From Bdellovibrionales bacterium (GTDB taxonomy: Bacteria; Bdellovibrionota; Bdellovibrionia; Bdellovibrionales; Bdellovibrionaceae): a stretch of DNA of 64,000 bases. The notes beneath the pieces were generated by a model, which saw only the letters and a program-made list of their open reading frames with translations, was not told the origin of the DNA and did not search any database. The stretch lies in the NCBI GenBank assembly GCA_018266295.1, contig JAFEAQ010000011.1:1193205-1257204 (forward strand), given 5' to 3'. Shown here piece after piece: positions 15,998 to 24,760 of this stretch. A program made the translations under genes and the position numbers. The number at the start of each line of letters is the position of its first letter. Position 1 is the stretch's first letter.

Positions 15998-17518
15998 ATG
16001 TCAGGCCAGCCTGCTGTTGAATTCACTGGAGTTCTCAAACAGTTCGGAGATTGCATCTCGGTTCAGAAGTTGAGTTTTTCAGTTGCAGCAGGCAGCATCC
16101 ACGCCATCGTCGGCGAAAACGGTGCGGGCAAATCCACTTCAATGAAAATACTCTTCGGGCTTTATCCGCCCGACGATGGCACTTTGAAAGTGAACGGCAA
16201 AGAAGTTCACTTTCACTCTCCGACAGATGCGATGAACCTCGGCATCGGGATGGTTCATCAGCACTTCATGCTGGCAGAACCTCTGAGCGCCTTAGATAAT
16301 ATTCTTCTCTTTCAGAAAAACACCAAAGCCTTTCAAAAGCTCAGCCGTCGTGAACACCGCGCGCGCCTGCAAAAGCTGGCCGAAGAATATCAGTTCGATA
16401 TCAACTGGGATGTGCCGGTTCATCAGCTGTCCGTGGGAACTCAACAACGCATCGAGATTCTAAAAATTCTTTCGCAGGATTCAAAGATCATCATTCTGGA
16501 TGAGCCAACGGCCGTGCTGACTCCCCAAGAGATTGATGACCTGTTTAAAAACTTGCGTAAGTTGAAAGCCGAAGGCCGCACAATCATCATCATCACGCAC
16601 AAACTTAAAGAAGTGATGGCCGTTGCCGACGCCGTCACCGTTCTGCGTGCAGGGACTGCGACCGCAAATAAGAAAATCTCTGAAACCTCTGTTGAAGATC
16701 TCGCAGAGCACATGGTTGGCCGTAAGATCAAAAATCTTTCTCAGAGCAGCCGGACTCAATTTGCCAATCAGAACTTCGTCATGAAAATGACCGACGTGAA
16801 TCAGGCTGACAAGCATGGCTCTTTGACCCACGTGAATCTGCAAGTTCGCACCGGCGAGATTGTCGGCATTGCGGGTGTCGAGGGCAACGGTCAGGATCAA
16901 TTGATTCAAGCGCTTCTCGATCCGCACAATCTTAAAATCAAAGGTCAGATTGAAATTAAATCTCAATCAACTGTGAAGTTGAATGCCGCTCAGGTGCGCG
17001 CTTTGGGTTTAGCGGCGTTTCCAGAAGATCGCTTGCGCTTCGGTGTCATCAGCGAACGCCCGCTTTATGAAAACTTCATCTTGGGCTATCACAACTCTGC
17101 AGAGTATGCCCGCTTTGGCTTTTTGAATTTCAAAAATATCTTTGTAAAAACCAAAGCGGCGATGGAAAAATTTGACGTTCGCCCGCGCGATATTCAAATG
17201 CAGATTGGGCGTCTTTCTGGTGGTAACCAACAGAAGCTTGTCGTTGCGCGCGAACTGCAGAACAATCCTGATTTTATTTTAGCAGCCAAGCCCACGCGTG
17301 GCGTGGATATCGGTGCGATTGAATTTATCCATGAACAACTCTTAGAAGCCCGCAACCGCGGTGCTGGCATTTTGCTGGTCTCTTCTGAACTTGAAGAGTT
17401 GATGACTTTGTCAGATCGTATTTTGGTTTTATTCAAAGGACAAATTGTAGCCGAGTTCCTGCGCAACAATCAGTATAATGAGATTGAAATTGGCGCGGCA
17501 ATGGGAGGTCATGCGTGA
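15998..17518 (+). CDS. ABC importer ATPase with two nucleotide-binding domains (nucleoside type)
   Basis: A 506-aa cytoplasmic ATPase with two fused ABC domains, as in the NupA/RbsA-like transporters. The first has Walker A GENGAGKST, signature LSVGTQQRIEI and Walker B IIILDEPTAVL. The second has the degenerate Walker A GVEGNGQ and signature LSGGNQQKLV typical of the family, with AAKPTRGVD. It energises import through the two permeases that follow. It starts 5 nt after the binding-protein stop and overlaps the next gene by 4 nt (GTGA). Confidence 0.9.
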   Translation: MSGQPAVEFTGVLKQFGDCISVQKLSFSVAAGSIHAIVGENGAGKSTSMKILFGLYPPDDGTLKVNGKEVHFHSPTDAMNLGIGMVHQHFMLAEPLSALDNILLFQKNTKAFQKLSRREHRARLQKLAEEYQFDINWDVPVHQLSVGTQQRIEILKILSQDSKIIILDEPTAVLTPQEIDDLFKNLRKLKAEGRTIIIITHKLKEVMAVADAVTVLRAGTATANKKISETSVEDLAEHMVGRKIKNLSQSSRTQFANQNFVMKMTDVNQADKHGSLTHVNLQVRTGEIVGIAGVEGNGQDQLIQALLDPHNLKIKGQIEIKSQSTVKLNAAQVRALGLAAFPEDRLRFGVISERPLYENFILGYHNSAEYARFGFLNFKNIFVKTKAAMEKFDVRPRDIQMQIGRLSGGNQQKLVVARELQNNPDFILAAKPTRGVDIGAIEFIHEQLLEARNRGAGILLVSSELEELMTLSDRILVLFKGQIVAEFLRNNQYNEIEIGAAMGGHA

Positions 17519-18555
17519 AGAAGACTTTTGCAGGCTTCCTCCTCGGACTCGTGATCGCTTTGTCATTGACGTTGCTTGCGGGCGAAAATCCGTTTCATAT
17601 CGCAGGCATTTTGTTTAACAGCGCTTTTGGCTCCCGTTATGATTTGGGCCTGACTTTGTTCTATACAACGCCGTTGATTTTCTGCGGTCTTTCTGTGGCT
17701 CTCGCTTTCCACTCTGGATTATTTAACATCGGTGGCGAAGGCCAGCTGACGATGGCAACGATTACTGCTGCGGCGATTGGCGTCTTCCTGCCAAACGTGC
17801 CCTTCCCTGTGGCTCCTATTCTGGCATTGGCGGGAGCTCTGACGATGGGTGCTTTCTGGGGCTTCATTGCCGGTTGGTTGCGAGCGGTTCGCGGCAGCCA
17901 CGAAGTTATTGTGACTATCATGCTGAACTTCATCGCCGCAGGTCTTGCAAGCTGGTTCACCTTGCGTGTGATTCCAAATCCGAATTCACAAAATCCTGAG
18001 ACGGCTCTTGTCGGTGCCGGTTATCTTTTAAAAGACTACGATTTGGTGGCGAAGTTCTTCCCGGATACTCCGGTGAGTGCCGCCCTGGTGATTGCGATTT
18101 TTGTCGCCATCAGCGTGTGGGTGCTTTTGTGGAAAACGACTTTTGGTTATGAGCTCCGCACTGTGGGCGCAAATCCTGAAGCCGCTAACCGCGCCGGGAT
18201 CTCTGAAAAGAAAATCCGCATCTGGGCGATGGGCCTTGCCGGCGCGCTGGCGGGCTTTGTGGCTCTGGGTGAAGTGATGGGAAGTGCGGGCCAGTTTAAA
18301 GTCGGCTTCTCTGCCGATTATGGTTTTATCGGGATTGCTGTGGCGTTGCTTGCTCAGAACAATCCGATCGGCGTTATTTTCGCCGCCTTCTTGATGGGCG
18401 CTCTTCACAAAGGGGCTTCCGACCTGGATCTTGAAACAACAACGATCACTCGTGATTTTTCTAAAATCATTCAGAGCTTGATCATTCTTGGCGTGGCTTC
18501 ACATGGCTTGTGGGTCTGGAAAGCACGCAACAAGGGAAAGAAGCACCAGTCATGA
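17515..18555 (+). CDS. Nucleoside ABC importer permease 1 (BPD_transp_2 family)
   Basis: A 346-aa membrane protein with about nine hydrophobic segments, of the branched-chain/ribose/nucleoside permease family. It includes the conserved GLFNIGGEGQLTMATI and the coupling-helix region VGANPEAANRAGISEKKIR, which contacts the ATPase. The GTG start overlaps the ATPase stop. The C-terminus ends ARNKGKKHQS in the cytoplasm. It pairs with the next gene to form the channel. Confidence 0.9.
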   Translation: MKKTFAGFLLGLVIALSLTLLAGENPFHIAGILFNSAFGSRYDLGLTLFYTTPLIFCGLSVALAFHSGLFNIGGEGQLTMATITAAAIGVFLPNVPFPVAPILALAGALTMGAFWGFIAGWLRAVRGSHEVIVTIMLNFIAAGLASWFTLRVIPNPNSQNPETALVGAGYLLKDYDLVAKFFPDTPVSAALVIAIFVAISVWVLLWKTTFGYELRTVGANPEAANRAGISEKKIRIWAMGLAGALAGFVALGEVMGSAGQFKVGFSADYGFIGIAVALLAQNNPIGVIFAAFLMGALHKGASDLDLETTTITRDFSKIIQSLIILGVASHGLWVWKARNKGKKHQS

Positions 18556-19430
18556 GTGATACTTTACTAGTTCTTCTTTCTTTGCTGTTAGCGGGCCTTC
18601 GTATGGCAACTCCGATGATCTTTGCCTCTATGGGCGGCTTGATGAGTGAACGCTCTGGCGTTGTGAACATCGCGCTTGAAGGCTTTATGCTGACCGGCGC
18701 TTTTGCCGCGGCAGTTGTTGCTTATTATTCCCATTCTGCGTGGGCCGGCTGGGGCATGGCTTTAGTCGCCGGCTGTTTGATCGGCGCGCTGTATGCATTC
18801 TTTGTCATTGAGCTAAAAGCGGATCAAATCGTCACGGGAACGGCGATTAACATCCTCACTGTCGGAGTGATGCCGTTCTTAACGAAGATTCTTTTTAATT
18901 CGACAGGTTCGACTCCGGGGCTTGCACTCGAAGATCGTTTTAGCTTTGAGCCGACAGTGATGGCCTTCGTCCTCGTTGCAGGTGTGACTTACTGGTTCTA
19001 TCAAACGCACTCAGGATTGTGGCTGCAGTTCGCGGGCGAACACCCTGAAGCCCTTTCTTCTGCCGGTGTCAGCGTTCGCAAAGTCCGTTGGTTCAGCGTC
19101 ATCACCAGCGGCGCTTTAGCTGCCATGGGTGGTGCGAGTTTATCTACATTTTTGGCGTCTTCTTATTCTCCGATGATGACCGGTGGCCGTGGCTTTATGG
19201 CACTGGCCGCTTTGATCTTTGGCCGCTGGAAACCACTGCCGGCACTGGCAGCGTGTTTGTTCTTTGGTCTGACGGATGCTTTGCAAATTCGTTTGCAAGG
19301 GGTTGCGATCGACGGCGTGGAAGTGCCGGTTCAGTTTATTCAGATTTTACCTTATGTTGTGACAATCATTGCGCTTGCGGGCTTCTTTGGCAAAAGTGAG
19401 GCTCCTAAAGCATTAGGAAAGGTGTTGTGA
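18552..19430 (+). CDS. Nucleoside ABC importer permease 2 (BPD_transp_2 family)
   Basis: A 292-aa membrane protein, second half of the channel. Family blocks are MSERSGVVNIALEGFMLTGA, ADQIVTGTAINIL and the coupling region GEHPEALSSAGVSVRKVRW. The C-terminal PYVVTIIALAGF is the final helix. ATG 18552 overlaps the previous stop (ATGA), which fixes the start; its own stop overlaps the start of the nuclease gene. The paired permeases, ATPase and binding protein make a complete importer. Confidence 0.9.
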   Translation: MSDTLLVLLSLLLAGLRMATPMIFASMGGLMSERSGVVNIALEGFMLTGAFAAAVVAYYSHSAWAGWGMALVAGCLIGALYAFFVIELKADQIVTGTAINILTVGVMPFLTKILFNSTGSTPGLALEDRFSFEPTVMAFVLVAGVTYWFYQTHSGLWLQFAGEHPEALSSAGVSVRKVRWFSVITSGALAAMGGASLSTFLASSYSPMMTGGRGFMALAALIFGRWKPLPALAACLFFGLTDALQIRLQGVAIDGVEVPVQFIQILPYVVTIIALAGFFGKSEAPKALGKVL

Positions 19431-20521
19431 TGAAAACTCTTTTAGCTCTTTTGACAGTCGTAGGACTTTCTTCTCAAGCTCATGCTTGGGGCGGACGCGG
19501 GCACGCAGCCATCTGCGAGACAGCCGTGTTCTTGGTCAAAGAACCAGGTCTTAAGGAATACTTAAAAAATAAACCGCAAATGATGGGTCATCTTTGTAAT
19601 ATGCCGGATTTCTACTGGCGTTCATTCCCTTCTGAAATGACGAAGCTTGGAAATCCAACACACTTTATCGATGTTGAGATCACTGGCTTGAAAGTCACTG
19701 AAGTACCTACAGATTTCAAACAAATCGTTGAAACTTATACGGGCAAAGAAAACAAATTCAAAAAAGGCGCAACAATCTACAACGTCCCTTCTGAGTTCGG
19801 CTCCGTTTGGTGGCGTGCAGATCAGTTCTATCGCCGCTTCTTGACGTTTGGTAAAGACTTGGCAGCTGCTGAGCCACCAAAAAATTCTAAAGAAGAAACT
19901 GACGACAACCTTCCGTACAATAAGGCCGCCTACGAAATGGCAGTGAGCCTCGGGTTGATGGGCCACTTTGTTGGTGATGCTTCTCAACCTTTGCACAACA
20001 CCGCGGACTACGATGGATATGCGACAGGCCACGGTGGCTTGCATGCTTACTATGAAGACCAAGTTGTCAGCGAGTTCGATGGTGATCTTCAAGCCCGCGT
20101 TTTGAAAGAAGCCCGTGCGATGAAGAATCCAAAGTTCTTAAAACCTAAAACGGTCGTCGAAAAAATGAAGGTTTTGAGCGAATCATCTATGGATGAGTTG
20201 AAACTGATCTTCAAACAAGACCCGGTTAAAAAGCCTTCGACTGTTGTGAATGAAAGAGGCATGGACATCCGCAAAGCGGCGGAACGTGAGAGTGCTGCCG
20301 TTGGCTACAAGAAATTCAATAAGATCATCGTCACTGAGTTAGCTCGCTCTTCTGTGTTGCTTGCTCACCTCTGGGATGAGGCCTATGCCGAGGCCGGCAA
20401 ACCGGCTTTGGCTTCTAGCAAAATCTATAAATATCCACTGACAGTCGAGTTCATTGCCCCTGATTATTTGCCGGCAAAAGAAGAACCTAAAAAAGACGAA
20501 GCAAAGGCAGAAAAGAAGTAA
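19430..20521 (+). CDS. Exported S1/P1-family zinc nuclease
   Basis: A 363-aa exported enzyme of the phospholipase C/P1 nuclease superfamily. Signal peptide removal after SQAHA leaves Trp as mature residue 1 and His as residue 6, both zinc ligands in nuclease P1. Further ligands are visible in MPDFYW (Asp), NPTHFID (His), MGHFVGDASQPLH (His-x3-Asp-x5-His) and LHAYYED, where the position four after His is Glu, as in phospholipase C, rather than the Asp of P1. P1 enzymes cut single-stranded DNA and RNA to 5'-mononucleotides. A Lys-rich tail ends the protein. ATG 19430 overlaps the permease stop (TGATG), so the nuclease is coupled to the importer that could take up its dephosphorylated products. 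Confidence 0.85.
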   Translation: MKTLLALLTVVGLSSQAHAWGGRGHAAICETAVFLVKEPGLKEYLKNKPQMMGHLCNMPDFYWRSFPSEMTKLGNPTHFIDVEITGLKVTEVPTDFKQIVETYTGKENKFKKGATIYNVPSEFGSVWWRADQFYRRFLTFGKDLAAAEPPKNSKEETDDNLPYNKAAYEMAVSLGLMGHFVGDASQPLHNTADYDGYATGHGGLHAYYEDQVVSEFDGDLQARVLKEARAMKNPKFLKPKTVVEKMKVLSESSMDELKLIFKQDPVKKPSTVVNERGMDIRKAAERESAAVGYKKFNKIIVTELARSSVLLAHLWDEAYAEAGKPALASSKIYKYPLTVEFIAPDYLPAKEEPKKDEAKAEKK

Positions 20522-20538
20522 TCTGCCTTAAATCCTCA

Positions 20539-20585
20539 GCCAGCCCACGAAGCCTCAAGTCGCAAACGTTCATTCTGGGGCTGGC
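20539..20585 (+). terminator. Possible 3'-end structure of importer operon
   Basis: GCCAGCCC (20539-20546) pairs with GGGCTGGC (20578-20585) across a 31-nt loop, starting 18 nt after the nuclease stop. The following GCAAGGATAGTTATTTTA has only a loose T-stretch, so it is a weak terminator candidate. Confidence 0.3.
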
Positions 20586-20624
20586 GCAAGGATAGTTATT
20601 TTAAACCCTCTCGGAAAGCTAACC

Positions 20625-20915
20625 ATGAACGGCGCGATTTTCTTTCTTTTGGTCCTGGGGACCGCAACTGCTTATAGTGCAGATAACAACTGCCTGATGA
20701 GCGAACATCAGCAGAGCAGCTTGATCCTTTCCGAAGGTCCCAAGGCCTTGCTTTCGCAAACCACATCCGATTGTTTTCAAAGACTCTTCAAGGACGAGCT
20801 GGAACTTCTTCAGCGCCACGACTCTCCATTGGCTCAGGACCGCAAAGGTATTATCCAGAAGATGCTTCTTGCAGCGACTCGCGAAGAAGATGCCACAAAT
20901 ACCAACCACGAATAA
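20625..20915 (+). CDS. Small exported protein of unknown function
   Basis: A 96-aa protein with a signal peptide (GAIFFLLVLGTATAYS, cut before ADNNC). The mature part has two Cys, which could form a disulfide, and is mostly helical by composition (LLQRHDSPLAQDRKGIIQKML). No family recognised. The SD is weak (TCGGAAAGC). Its stop abuts the stop of the convergent DUF481 gene with no space for a terminator. The regular hydrophobic pattern supports a real gene, but this is uncertain. Confidence 0.45.
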   Translation: MNGAIFFLLVLGTATAYSADNNCLMSEHQQSSLILSEGPKALLSQTTSDCFQRLFKDELELLQRHDSPLAQDRKGIIQKMLLAATREEDATNTNHE

Positions 20916-21638
20916 TTAGTAGCTCGCCACCAAGGTCGTCAGGAAAATTGTATCTGTTCTTTCTATCCCCGGCGGCGGTTCGTTCTGATACTTGGCAAGA
21001 TAACTGACCTTCAAAGCCAACATCTGCGACAGCACCGCCGATACAGAGGCCTCTGCATTCACCAAATAAGCTTTGTTATCCGTCAAATTTGGTAAGTACT
21101 CGATCCAAACTTTTGCATAGCTGGTCTTATCGATGCTTTCCTGCATCTCGGTATAGAAGCGGAGAAAACTGGCATAGGTGTTTTCACCGTAGGTGTGGGT
21201 TTTGGAGTAACGGTAACCGGCTTCACCAAGCCAGTAAAAGTTGTCGCGCTTTACGAAGTAATACTTACCGCCGAGATCGAGGGAATCACGTTGAATATAG
21301 CCTGCGTAAGGATCGGCTTCGGACTTGTAGCCTAGAAACGCCGAGAAGGATTCGGTAATGATGCGGTCATAGCGAAGGCCCGCATCCCACGAAAGAGCGG
21401 TCTCAGTATCGTGGTCAGTATTACGAAGATAGCGACCGGCTAGAGTCCACTCATCCTTACCGATCAAATACTTATTCTCGGTCTTTGCGGCAAGACTGTT
21501 GGTGCTTGTGTTTCCGCTAGTGGTCGTGTTGCCGAGTTCAGAAGAACCCCGAAAGCCCTGCTTATCTTCTGCGGACTGAGCGTGAACAAAAGTGGTGGTC
21601 AGTAGGATGGATAGAATCAGCAACGAACGTTTCAACAT
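20916..21638 (-). CDS. DUF481 outer-membrane beta-barrel protein
   Basis: A 240-aa exported protein with signal peptide (LLILSILLTTTFVHA). The mature protein has the DUF481/YdiY pattern, with an early GSSELGNTTTSGNTSTNSLA block (Gly-Asn-Thr-Ser repeats), then alternating aromatic beta-strands. It should form a small outer-membrane barrel. Function is unknown for the family. ATG 21638 has AAGGAGA upstream at good spacing. Confidence 0.8.
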   Translation of the reverse strand: MLKRSLLILSILLTTTFVHAQSAEDKQGFRGSSELGNTTTSGNTSTNSLAAKTENKYLIGKDEWTLAGRYLRNTDHDTETALSWDAGLRYDRIITESFSAFLGYKSEADPYAGYIQRDSLDLGGKYYFVKRDNFYWLGEAGYRYSKTHTYGENTYASFLRFYTEMQESIDKTSYAKVWIEYLPNLTDNKAYLVNAEASVSAVLSQMLALKVSYLAKYQNEPPPGIERTDTIFLTTLVASY

Positions 21639-21724
21639 GAGGTTCTCCTTTGTTAAGAACCGATATGCCAAAACCCAAAGGACATGACAAAGAGAAGGGC
21701 CGGAATTTGCGCAGAAACAAGGAC

Positions 21725-21760
21725 TGAAAAAAACAAAAGGCCCTGTGTTTCCACAGAGCC
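21725..21760 (-). terminator. Strong terminator of the OmpF-like gene
   Basis: On the minus strand GGCTCTGTG (21760-21752) pairs with CACAGGGCC (21747-21739), followed by TTTTGTTTTTTT. It ends the OmpF-like gene at 21787. Confidence 0.9.
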
Positions 21761-21786
21761 TTCGTCACTTTAGACTTAAGTTCTTA

Positions 21787-23010
21787 TTAGAACATGTAAG
21801 TCAAAGAAGCGTTCGCCATCAAGTTGTTAGCATTGATAGCACCAGTTCCTACAGAAGCAGGTACTGAACCCGCAGCTAATGTAGAATCAAGAGTGAATTT
21901 GTTGAACTTCATACCAGCACCAACAGCAACAGTTGTGTTGTTTGCGATGTTTGAAGAAGTTTCACCCGCGTTCACTTTTGTAGAACCCAAGATTACGTTT
22001 TGTTTCGCAGAAGCACGAAGAGTCAACCAAGAAGCCGCATCAGCCTCAACACCGAGGATGAATGGCAATTGAGTTTGTTCTTGAGTGAAAGCATTTTGAA
22101 TCGTTGTATCCAAAGCACCAGGAGTGATGTCTTTCGCTTTAGATTTGAAACCGATGTAAGAAACTCCGTAGAAGAAGTTCATGCCATCAGCTTTCATTGT
22201 ATCGATTACGCCCACTTCGTATTGAGATTGCTCGATAGTCACTGCAGCAGTTGTAGCTACAGGAGATGTCAAAGCCAAACCTTCCAACTTAGCACCGTCT
22301 TGGTAGTAAGTACCGTAGACATACATAGTATTAAACCAGTAGCCGCCAGTTACTTTAAAACCAGTTGTACCTTTGTAAGTAGAATCTGCATTTGCACCAA
22401 CAGTTGCAATACCGATGTTGTTACCAGCAGTACCAGTTGCGTTGCTGCCAAGACCCAAAGTCAAACCAGCATCCCAGTTAGAACCGATAGCCCCGATACG
22501 AACGCCCATTGCGTCTTCTTTTTGTTGGCCGCCAGCAGTTTTTGGCTCAGCTTTAGAGTAGCTAAGAGCAGCGCCCCACTTAAGATCCATAGCTTGGAAA
22601 CCGTACATAACTTCGATTGGGTTGATTTGACCAGCATAACCCATCAAAGATCTCATTCTTGTAGTGAATGGAGATCTTCTACCCATGTAGAAACCGATTT
22701 TGCTGTCGCCGTAAGACTTAACAAAACCACCTTCAGCGTCTGGGCTGTAAAGTGTAATACCTGTTGTTGAACCGTTAGTGATGACGTTCTCTGGAGTGTT
22801 CGCACCAGTTCTGTCAACAGTAGCAGAAGTCGCACCCATTTCAAGAGTCGCAAAATCGCCCAAAAGGTATGATTTCGCTGGGTTGTCGAAGATAGATTGC
22901 GTGTCAGTTACGCTAGCTGCGTTTTGCAAAGAAGCCATACGTGCTTTAGAAGCAAACGCAGGAGCTGCCATTACCAAAACTGCTGAAGCTGTAATTAGTG
23001 ATTTAAACAT
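21787..23010 (-). CDS. OmpF-like major outer-membrane protein, copy 1
   Basis: A 407-aa exported beta-barrel protein with signal peptide (LITASAVLVMAAPAFA). The mature start SKARMASLQNAASVTDTQSIF matches the Bdellovibrio outer-membrane porin-like family. It ends in a strand with terminal Phe (ASLTYMF), the signal for outer-membrane assembly. Many Thr/Ala/Gly-rich strands suggest about 16 strands. It is a paralogue of the gene just upstream, sharing the C-terminal block EADAASWL...NNTxVxxGAGMKFNKF. AAGGG precedes ATG 23010. Probably a highly expressed porin or major surface protein. Confidence 0.75.
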   Translation of the reverse strand: MFKSLITASAVLVMAAPAFASKARMASLQNAASVTDTQSIFDNPAKSYLLGDFATLEMGATSATVDRTGANTPENVITNGSTTGITLYSPDAEGGFVKSYGDSKIGFYMGRRSPFTTRMRSLMGYAGQINPIEVMYGFQAMDLKWGAALSYSKAEPKTAGGQQKEDAMGVRIGAIGSNWDAGLTLGLGSNATGTAGNNIGIATVGANADSTYKGTTGFKVTGGYWFNTMYVYGTYYQDGAKLEGLALTSPVATTAAVTIEQSQYEVGVIDTMKADGMNFFYGVSYIGFKSKAKDITPGALDTTIQNAFTQEQTQLPFILGVEADAASWLTLRASAKQNVILGSTKVNAGETSSNIANNTTVAVGAGMKFNKFTLDSTLAAGSVPASVGTGAINANNLMANASLTYMF

Positions 23011-23047
23011 TTCATAGCCCTTTCAAAGTTGTAAACTTTTAGCAAAG

Positions 23048-23073
23048 TCAAAAGGCCCACTTTTGTGGGCCTT
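23048..23073 (-). terminator. Terminator between the two OmpF-like genes
   Basis: A 9-bp stem (23052-23060 with 23065-23073, loop TTTT on the plus strand) followed on the minus strand by TTTTGACTTTGC. It is weaker than the next one and may let some transcription read through. Confidence 0.65.
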
Positions 23074-23091
23074 ATAGACTGACTATTTATA

Positions 23092-24159
23092 TTAGAAGTT
23101 GTAAGTCAAACCAGCGTTTGCCAACAAGTCTGTACCGTTGATTTTACCAGTAGTTTGACCTGCCAAAGAAGCATCAAGCATGAATTTGTTGAACTTGATA
23201 CCTGCGCCAGCAGAAACTTTAGTGTTGTTAGCCAAAGTAGCTGTTTCGCCTGCAGTGCCTGAAACCGGAGTAGTTTTAGTAGAGCTCAACAATACTGTTT
23301 GAGTTACTGAACCACGGAGAACCAACCAAGAAGCTGCATCAGCTTCGATACCCATTGTGAATGGAAGGTTAGTTTCTTCAACTTTGTTAGCTTGCTTGTC
23401 GTTTTTTGTATCCATTGAGTAAGCCAAGCCCCAGAAGAACTCGCCGCCGTCTACTTTAGTAGAGTTGATAGCACCCAAAACGATGTTGCTGTTTTCGATG
23501 TCATGAGTCGTGTTACCAGCATTTTCTGATTTACCGCCACCCATAGCGTAGCCACCGTAGAAGTACCAAGCATCCATAGTGTAACCAGCGCGAAGATCAG
23601 CAGAAGATTTGCCAGTCCATTTAGTTTCAGCACCAGAAGCACCGATTTGAGCTGTATCAGTCAAGCCGAGACCCAAGCTAGCATCCCAAGCTCCCATTCT
23701 CATACCACCAGTCAAACCCATAGCAGATTGCTTACCGTTAGTAGTGTCTTTGCTATCGTTGTTTGAGTAGTTCAAACCAAGACCCCAACCGATTTCGCCA
23801 GCTTTAGCTGAGTAGAACAAGTTGATTGGGTTGTTTTCGATTGGCAATGTGTTCAGAGCTTGTTGTCTAGTAGTAGTAGCAGTGCCAGTGTGACCTACAT
23901 AGAAGCCCCAACGTGCATCACCCATAGCGCGAGCAAAACCAGCTTCAGCACTTGGTTGAGTGTTTGAAGTGTAAGTGTTTGTAGCACCAGTTTCGAATGT
24001 AGCCCAAGTACCCATCAAGTTAAGATCGGCTGGGTTTACAAAGATAGTTTGAGTGTCAACCAAGTGACGAGAGTCACTCAAAGAAGACAATCTAGCTTTA
24101 GTTGCGAAAGCTGAAGTAGAAGCGAGTGTAACCGCTGCAAGAACAAGTAGCTTTTTCAT
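23092..24159 (-). CDS. OmpF-like major outer-membrane protein, copy 2
   Basis: A 355-aa exported beta-barrel protein, paralogue of the downstream gene. Signal peptide LLVLAAVTLASTSAFA, mature start TKARLSSLSDSRHLVDTQTI. It shares VDTQTIFVNPA, LPFTMGIEADAASWLVLRGS and NNTKVSAGAGIKFNKFMLDA with copy 1, and ends NAGLTYNF. ATG 24159 has AAAGGATAC upstream; the frame extends 29 codons further into an AT-rich leader that is not conserved. The pair probably arose by tandem duplication and is likely expressed under different conditions. Confidence 0.75.
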   Translation of the reverse strand: MKKLLVLAAVTLASTSAFATKARLSSLSDSRHLVDTQTIFVNPADLNLMGTWATFETGATNTYTSNTQPSAEAGFARAMGDARWGFYVGHTGTATTTRQQALNTLPIENNPINLFYSAKAGEIGWGLGLNYSNNDSKDTTNGKQSAMGLTGGMRMGAWDASLGLGLTDTAQIGASGAETKWTGKSSADLRAGYTMDAWYFYGGYAMGGGKSENAGNTTHDIENSNIVLGAINSTKVDGGEFFWGLAYSMDTKNDKQANKVEETNLPFTMGIEADAASWLVLRGSVTQTVLLSSTKTTPVSGTAGETATLANNTKVSAGAGIKFNKFMLDASLAGQTTGKINGTDLLANAGLTYNF

Positions 24160-24760
24160 TTCGTATCCTTTCGTTGCAATTATAAATTTATATTTCCTAT
24201 AAATTTTTAAAATCCATTTTCGGTACACAAAAAGGTTAATAATCAAATAAACCTAGATCAATACAAAAGTTGAACGTCCTTTCTTAAACCTCTTAAAATT
24301 GCTGCGTTTGCGAGCAAAAAGGTGTGACGAAAAACCCTCATCTGCGCTCAAAAGAATTTTCTTGCGACTCCGTTTTCAGAATGAAATTTTCAGCATATTT
24401 AACGACAAAAGACTTCATTGTCCCCATCATTAAAAAAATCCGCAAACCCGCTGTGCTAGCCACTTTGAACGCTTTCTTTGCACACAAATTTCTTTTTAAA
24501 AAATCACACGAATGCTTCCATATTTTGAGTGGAACAAACGGCGGTTAAGAATTTGTCTAAATTTGCATTTGACGCGAAGGAACAAGTCTAGAATTATTGC
24601 ACTAGATCAAGGTCGAGTTCCGCGGTGCATTTTCGCCAAAATATCCGTAAAAGCTTTCTCTTTTTAAAATCCTGGACCAAGGTCCAGTGACTTTTGACAG
24701 GCACATCACCCAGATCGCTTCGTGACTTATGGCTCGACCATCCCCATGATGAAGATAACT
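24160..24760. other. Divergent intergenic region upstream of OmpF-like and rnr genes
   Basis: 600 bases. The left part is AT-rich and should hold the OmpF-like promoter (TATAAT-like text on the minus strand near 24180). A 74-codon frame at 24324-24548 has no good RBS or conservation that I can see. A GGACC-AA-GGTCC palindrome (24672-24685) leads into text similar to the dispersed repeat core (CAGTGACTTTTGACAGGCAC). A sigma70-like promoter for rnr lies at 24569. Confidence 0.4.
24569..24597 (+). promoter_or_regulatory. Candidate sigma70 promoter for rnr
   Basis: TTGACG (24569-24574), a 17-nt spacer, then AATTAT (24592-24597). The -35 fits 5 of 6 and the -10 fits 4 of 6 positions. It reads toward the RNase R gene with a leader of about 155 nt. 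Confidence 0.4.

Noticed and set aside
24324..24548. A 74-codon plus-strand frame with a GTG start.
   Set aside because: No usable SD, no signal peptide or domain, and it lies in an AT-rich promoter region.
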